This document shows positions 60,816-64,000 of a stretch of 64,000 nt of DNA, in pieces. Positions within the stretch are counted from its first letter, which is position 1. Every line of letters starts with the position of its first letter. The position numbers and the translations under genes are program-made. The stretch comes from Limosilactobacillus coleohominis 101-4-CHN (GTDB taxonomy: Bacteria; Bacillota; Bacilli; Lactobacillales; Lactobacillaceae): the NCBI RefSeq assembly GCF_000161935.1, contig NZ_GG698803.1:144888-208887 (forward strand), written 5' to 3'. The notes beneath the pieces were generated by a model. That model was not told the DNA's origin and ran no database searches. It saw only the letters and a program-made list of their open reading frames with translations.

Positions 60816-60847
60816 TTGAAAAAATGAGTAAATAATGTACAATTATT
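60816..60847 (+). promoter_or_regulatory. Promoter of the TetR gene upstream of rpoB
   Basis: TTGAAA, 16 bases and TACAAT (60838-60843) are followed by a transcript start about 60 bases before the ATG. The -10 lies in an AATAAT-GTAC-AATTATT palindrome, a possible autoregulatory site. Confidence 0.5.
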
Positions 60848-60908
60848 TTGGCAAACTAAAATAGTTGGTATTTGGTTAAACTGAATATGAGAAAGGCTCG
60901 TTTGAAAT

Positions 60909-61499
60909 ATGAGAAGATCTGAACAATTAGCAAAAACCAGGACAGCAATTATGAAGACGGCAACTAAGTTGTTCTTGAATAATGGCTTTGGGGGGACGTC
61001 CACCCGTGATATTGCTAAAGAAATCGGAATTACCCAGCCCGCTTTATATCATCACTTCAATGATAAAGAAGTCCTCTTCTTAGATGTAATGACTAGTCAT
61101 GGAAGTCGGGTTCGTCAAGAAGTAAATAAGGTGATGCGGGAAAGCGAACTGAAAGGTGAAGAACGTTTATGGGAATTAGCCAAGACCCTGTTGCGTCTGC
61201 ATCCAAAAGATATCTATGAACAGTGGCAAAGCGCGGGGGACTTGCTTAGCCAAAGTTCAAAGCGAAAATTGAACGTAATTTTCATGATTGATTACATTGA
61301 ACCAGTTTCTGAATTCTTTAAGCAACCTGACATTAAGATGCGGCCGGATGTCTTACCGAAAGAAGCTGCGGAGTTGTTTATTTCTAGTCTAAGTCCAATG
61401 TTTAATTCATTCCAAAAGTTTGGTGGTCGTTCAATTACACAAGAACAACGTAACCGGATTATTTTAGATATCTTTATGAACGGATTGAATCAGCGTTAA
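60909..61499 (+). CDS. TetR/AcrR family regulator
   Basis: A 196-residue regulator. The TetR helix-turn-helix is at about residues 10-57 (IMKTATKLFLNNGFGGTSTRDIAKEIGITQPALYHHFNDKEVLFLDV). The C-terminal ligand domain is not characterised. GAAAGG precedes the ATG. No neighbouring transporter or enzyme gives a hint of its target; it stands alone between clpC and rpoB and ends at a terminator. Confidence 0.88.
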   Translation: MRRSEQLAKTRTAIMKTATKLFLNNGFGGTSTRDIAKEIGITQPALYHHFNDKEVLFLDVMTSHGSRVRQEVNKVMRESELKGEERLWELAKTLLRLHPKDIYEQWQSAGDLLSQSSKRKLNVIFMIDYIEPVSEFFKQPDIKMRPDVLPKEAAELFISSLSPMFNSFQKFGGRSITQEQRNRIILDIFMNGLNQR

Positions 61500-61518
61500 T
61501 AAATCACGTTCAAATAAA

Positions 61519-61550
61519 AGAGGTTAGTTAATGAGCTAATCTCTTTTTTT
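61519..61550 (+). terminator. Terminator after the TetR gene
   Basis: AGAGGTTAG and CTAATCTCT pair (one G-T) around an 8-base loop, followed by T7. Confidence 0.88.
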
Positions 61551-61563
61551 AGTGCCACAACAG

Positions 61564-61592
61564 TTGACTTAGTTAGAAAAAACGATTATACT
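61564..61592 (+). promoter_or_regulatory. rpoB promoter
   Basis: TTGACT, 17 bases and TATACT are close to consensus. They stand 190 bases before the rpoB start, giving a leader of about 185 bases. Confidence 0.75.
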
Positions 61593-61659
61593 TTGAAAGT
61601 ATTTAACTGTAAGTTCAACGGTTGTAATGATCTATTGTCCATTGCAATCCTTATAAATG

Positions 61660-61695
61660 CCAAAGGTAGTTGCCAGCTGCTTTTGGATTTTTTTT
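61660..61695 (+). terminator. Terminator-like hairpin in the rpoB leader, candidate attenuator
   Basis: CCAAAGGTAG pairs with CTGCTTTTGG over 10 bp (two G-T) around a 7-base loop; A and eight T follow. It lies between the rpoB promoter and the start codon, so it can only act on rpoB (rpoC) transcription. Confidence 0.6.
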
Positions 61696-61783
61696 GCCCA
61701 AAAGTTGCATTTTATCCAAAATGTAATCAAAATGTAACATTTCGCAAGTTGAACTTACCCAACAAATTAGAGAGGTGAATACT

Positions 61784-64000
61784 TTGGCCGGACATTTAGT
61801 AAAATACGGTAAACACCGTACCCGTCGTAGTTATTCTCGGATTAAGGAAGTTCTTGATCTACCGAACCTGATTGAAATCCAAACTAATTCATATAATTGG
61901 TTTATGGATAAAGGGATCCGGGAAATGTTTAATGACATTATGCCAATCGATGATTTCCAAGGAAAACTTTCTTTGGAATTCGTTGATTATCAACTTATGG
62001 AACCTAAGTATACAGTTGATGAAGCACGTGAACATGACGCTAATTATTCAGCACCACTCCACGTCACATTACGCTTAACAAGCCACGAAACTGGTGAAAT
62101 CAAGTCACAAGATGTGTTCTTTGGCGATTTTCCACTAATGACTGATCAAGGGACCTTCATTATTAATGGTGCAGAACGGGTAATTGTTTCTCAATTAGTT
62201 CGTTCACCAGGGGTCTATTATAATGAAGAAACCGACAAGAATGGTTGGCCAAGTTATGGTGCTAACTTCATTCCTAACCGTGGTGCATGGTTGGAATACG
62301 AAACGGATGCTAAGGGAATTTCATATGTGCGGATTGACCGGACACGGAAATTGCCATTAACGGAGTTAGTCCGTGCGCTTGGCTTTGGTTCAGATGATGA
62401 AATCATCGAAATGCTTGGTGGTAATTCTGACTCACTGAGCGCAACTCTGGATAAGGATGTTCATAAGGATGCTGAAGACTCCCGTGTTGAAGAAGCATTG
62501 AAAGATATTTATGAACGGTTACGTCCAGGCGAACCAAAGACTGCGGATTCTGCACGGAGTCTTTTGACTGCGCGTTTCTTTGATCCAAAGCGCTATGATA
62601 TGGCACCAGTTGGCCGTTACAAGACAAATAAGAAACTTAAGATGAAGTATCGTTTGTTGGGACAAACCTTGGCTGAAACCTTGGCTGACCCAGAAACTGG
62701 TGAAATTTTAGCTAATAAGGGCGATGTAGTTACTAAGGAAGTCCTTAAAAAGTTAGAACCGGCTCTTGAAAGCGATGACTTTAAGATGGTGACGTACACA
62801 CCTTCCGATGAAGCTGTAGTAACTGCACCAGTTAAGCTCCAAAAGATTCTGGTTTATTCTAAGAAAGACCCAGAACGAGTTGTGCCAATCGTTTCCAACG
62901 GTCACATTCCATTGGAACTGAAGCACATTCAACCGGCTGATATTATTGCTTCAGTCAACTACTTCTTTAATCTTCAAGAAGGAATCGGTTCAACTGATGA
63001 TATTGACCACTTGGGTAACCGGCGGATTCGTTCTGTTGGTGAATTGTTGCAAAACCAATTCCGCATTGGTTTAGCACGGATGGAACGGGTTGTTCGCGAA
63101 CGGATGTCAATCCAAGATATCAATACGGTTACTCCACAACAATTAATTAACATTCGTCCAGTTGTGGCTTCCATCAAGGAATTCTTTGGTTCATCTCAAC
63201 TTTCACAATTCATGGACCAAACTAACCCACTGGGAGAATTAACTCACAAGCGGCGTCTTTCTGCCCTTGGACCTGGTGGTTTAACTCGTGATCGGGCTGG
63301 ATATGAAGTCCGGGACGTGCACTATACGCACTATGGCCGGATGTGTCCAATTGAAACTCCTGAAGGTCCAAACATTGGATTGATCAACAGTCTGTCATCC
63401 TATGCACGGGTAAATAAGTATGGCTTTATTGAAACGCCTTACCGGCGGGTTTCTTGGGAAACTCATAAAGTTACGGACAAGATTGACTACTTAACAGCGG
63501 ATGAAGAAGATAACTACATCATTGCGCAAGCCAACACTAAGCTAAACGATGATGGATCATTTGCCGAAGATGAAATTATGTGTCGTGATAAAGATGACTA
63601 TATTTCAACTACCGCTGAAAACGTTGATTACATGGACATTTCTCCTAAACAAGTAGTTTCTGTTGCTTCTGCATGTATTCCATTCTTGGAAAACGATGAC
63701 TCTAACCGTGCGCTGATGGGGGCTAATATGCAGCGTCAAGCTGTTCCACTTATTAATCCTCATGCTCCTTTGATTGGGACGGGGATTGAATATAAGGCTG
63801 CCCATGACTCTGGGGTTGCTTTAATTGCTAAGTATTCCGGAACTGTTGAATATGTCGATGCACGTGAAATTCGTGTTCGTCGTGATGATGACACTCTTGA
63901 TACTTACAAACTAATGAAATTCCGTCGTTCAAATGGTGGTAAGAACTATAACCAACGTCCAATCGTTAAAGTTGGTGAACATGTTGATGCTGATGATATT
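61784..64000 (+). CDS. rpoB: RNA polymerase beta subunit, 5' part
   Basis: The first 739 codons of rpoB; the gene runs past the window. The protein starts [20 protein letters not shown] from a TTG at 61784 with GAGAGG upstream. The rifampicin-binding region at about 63190-63370 ([30 protein letters not shown]) has the wild-type residues Asp, His and Ser at the usual resistance positions. The frame is open to the last base. It has its own promoter and a leader with a terminator-like hairpin. Confidence 0.97.
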   Translation, partial: MAGHLVKYGKHRTRRSYSRIKEVLDLPNLIEIQTNSYNWFMDKGIREMFNDIMPIDDFQGKLSLEFVDYQLMEPKYTVDEAREHDANYSAPLHVTLRLTSHETGEIKSQDVFFGDFPLMTDQGTFIINGAERVIVSQLVRSPGVYYNEETDKNGWPSYGANFIPNRGAWLEYETDAKGISYVRIDRTRKLPLTELVRALGFGSDDEIIEMLGGNSDSLSATLDKDVHKDAEDSRVEEALKDIYERLRPGEPKTADSARSLLTARFFDPKRYDMAPVGRYKTNKKLKMKYRLLGQTLAETLADPETGEILANKGDVVTKEVLKKLEPALESDDFKMVTYTPSDEAVVTAPVKLQKILVYSKKDPERVVPIVSNGHIPLELKHIQPADIIASVNYFFNLQEGIGSTDDIDHLGNRRIRSVGELLQNQFRIGLARMERVVRERMSIQDINTVTPQQLINIRPVVASIKEFFGSSQLSQFMDQTNPLGELTHKRRLSALGPGGLTRDRAGYEVRDVHYTHYGRMCPIETPEGPNIGLINSLSSYARVNKYGFIETPYRRVSWETHKVTDKIDYLTADEEDNYIIAQANTKLNDDGSFAEDEIMCRDKDDYISTTAENVDYMDISPKQVVSVASACIPFLENDDSNRALMGANMQRQAVPLINPHAPLIGTGIEYKAAHDSGVALIAKYSGTVEYVDAREIRVRRDDDTLDTYKLMKFRRSNGGKNYNQRPIVKVGEHVDADDI

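Noticed and set aside
61593-61778. ORF of 61 residues and a shorter ATG frame in the rpoB leader
   Set aside because: Neither has a Shine-Dalgarno sequence and both overlap the attenuator hairpin; no leader-peptide pattern is visible.
63186-63370. Rifampicin-resistance substitution in rpoB
   Set aside because: The core residues in this region are the wild-type ones.
1-64000. CRISPR array, prophage, insertion sequence or conjugative element
   Set aside because: No direct-repeat array, transposase, integrase or phage gene was found; the two short duplications seen are explained above.

Overview
The window looks like a Lactobacillaceae chromosome, probably a heterofermentative lactobacillus of the Limosilactobacillus type. 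The reasons are the order ctsR-clpC-rpoB without mcsA/mcsB, a malolactic cluster (LysR regulator, malolactic enzyme, AEC-type malate permease), deoxynucleoside kinase, a VIT-family transporter pair, CPBP and YitT proteins, CcpA-type cre boxes, and strong Shine-Dalgarno sites with some TTG/GTG starts. The genus is an inference; no 16S rRNA gene is present. Almost all of the window is housekeeping or metabolic sequence. I saw no insertion sequence, prophage or CRISPR array.

Layout. 1-3.1 kb: the end of a sucrose-type PTS permease, a cyclophilin and a fumarate-reductase-like flavoprotein. 3.2-12.2 kb: a divergent sialic acid/amino sugar locus. The left arm holds a Na+/solute symporter (NanT type), a CPA2 antiporter, a TIM-barrel sugar isomerase and a ROK kinase. 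The right arm is nanA-nanE-RpiR regulator-nagB-nagA. Together they would import sialic acid and convert it through ManNAc, ManNAc-6-P and GlcNAc-6-P to fructose-6-P. 12.3-15.9 kb: malolactic fermentation. 16-23.1 kb: a broken TetR regulator, a large YhgE/Pip membrane protein, a fused ThrE exporter, a uracil-DNA glycosylase, an esterase and a DJ-1 protein. 23.2-27.1 kb: a ClC channel and MprF. 27.3-36.1 kb: tRNA-Asp, a pseudouridine synthase, a drug-efflux locus with a broken partner gene and a divergent MerR regulator, a second MFS transporter, RNase J and a CPBP protease. 36.2-41.7 kb: stress and metal genes (multicopper oxidase, UspA, two VIT transporters, CDF exporter, frameshifted DtxR/MntR regulator). 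41.9-47.8 kb: a split ThrE exporter, PAP2 phosphatase, esterase, GNAT, a lysine riboswitch with lysine permease, and a deoxynucleoside kinase. 47.8-48.4 kb: five tRNA genes. 48.5-51.4 kb: uncharacterised proteins and a YitT protein. 51.5-56 kb: two tandem glutamine synthetases with an amino-acid permease. 56.6-64 kb: alcohol dehydrogenase, ctsR-clpC, a TetR regulator and the 5' three-fifths of rpoB.

Points worth a second look: (1) three disrupted genes, a tetR with an exact 20-bp tandem duplication and two genes shifted at A-runs (DtxR regulator, DUF4811-like partner); (2) the left arm of the nan locus, which joins a cation antiporter and an unassigned isomerase to a Na+-coupled transporter behind a strong terminator; (3) paired glutamine synthetases that both carry Pro where B. 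subtilis GS has the feedback residue Arg62; (4) RNA-level structures: a lysine riboswitch, a terminator-like hairpin in the rpoB leader, a structured leader before the permease-glnA operon, and a nested hairpin in a shared terminator; (5) a palindrome carrying both -35 boxes of the divergent MFS/MerR promoters.
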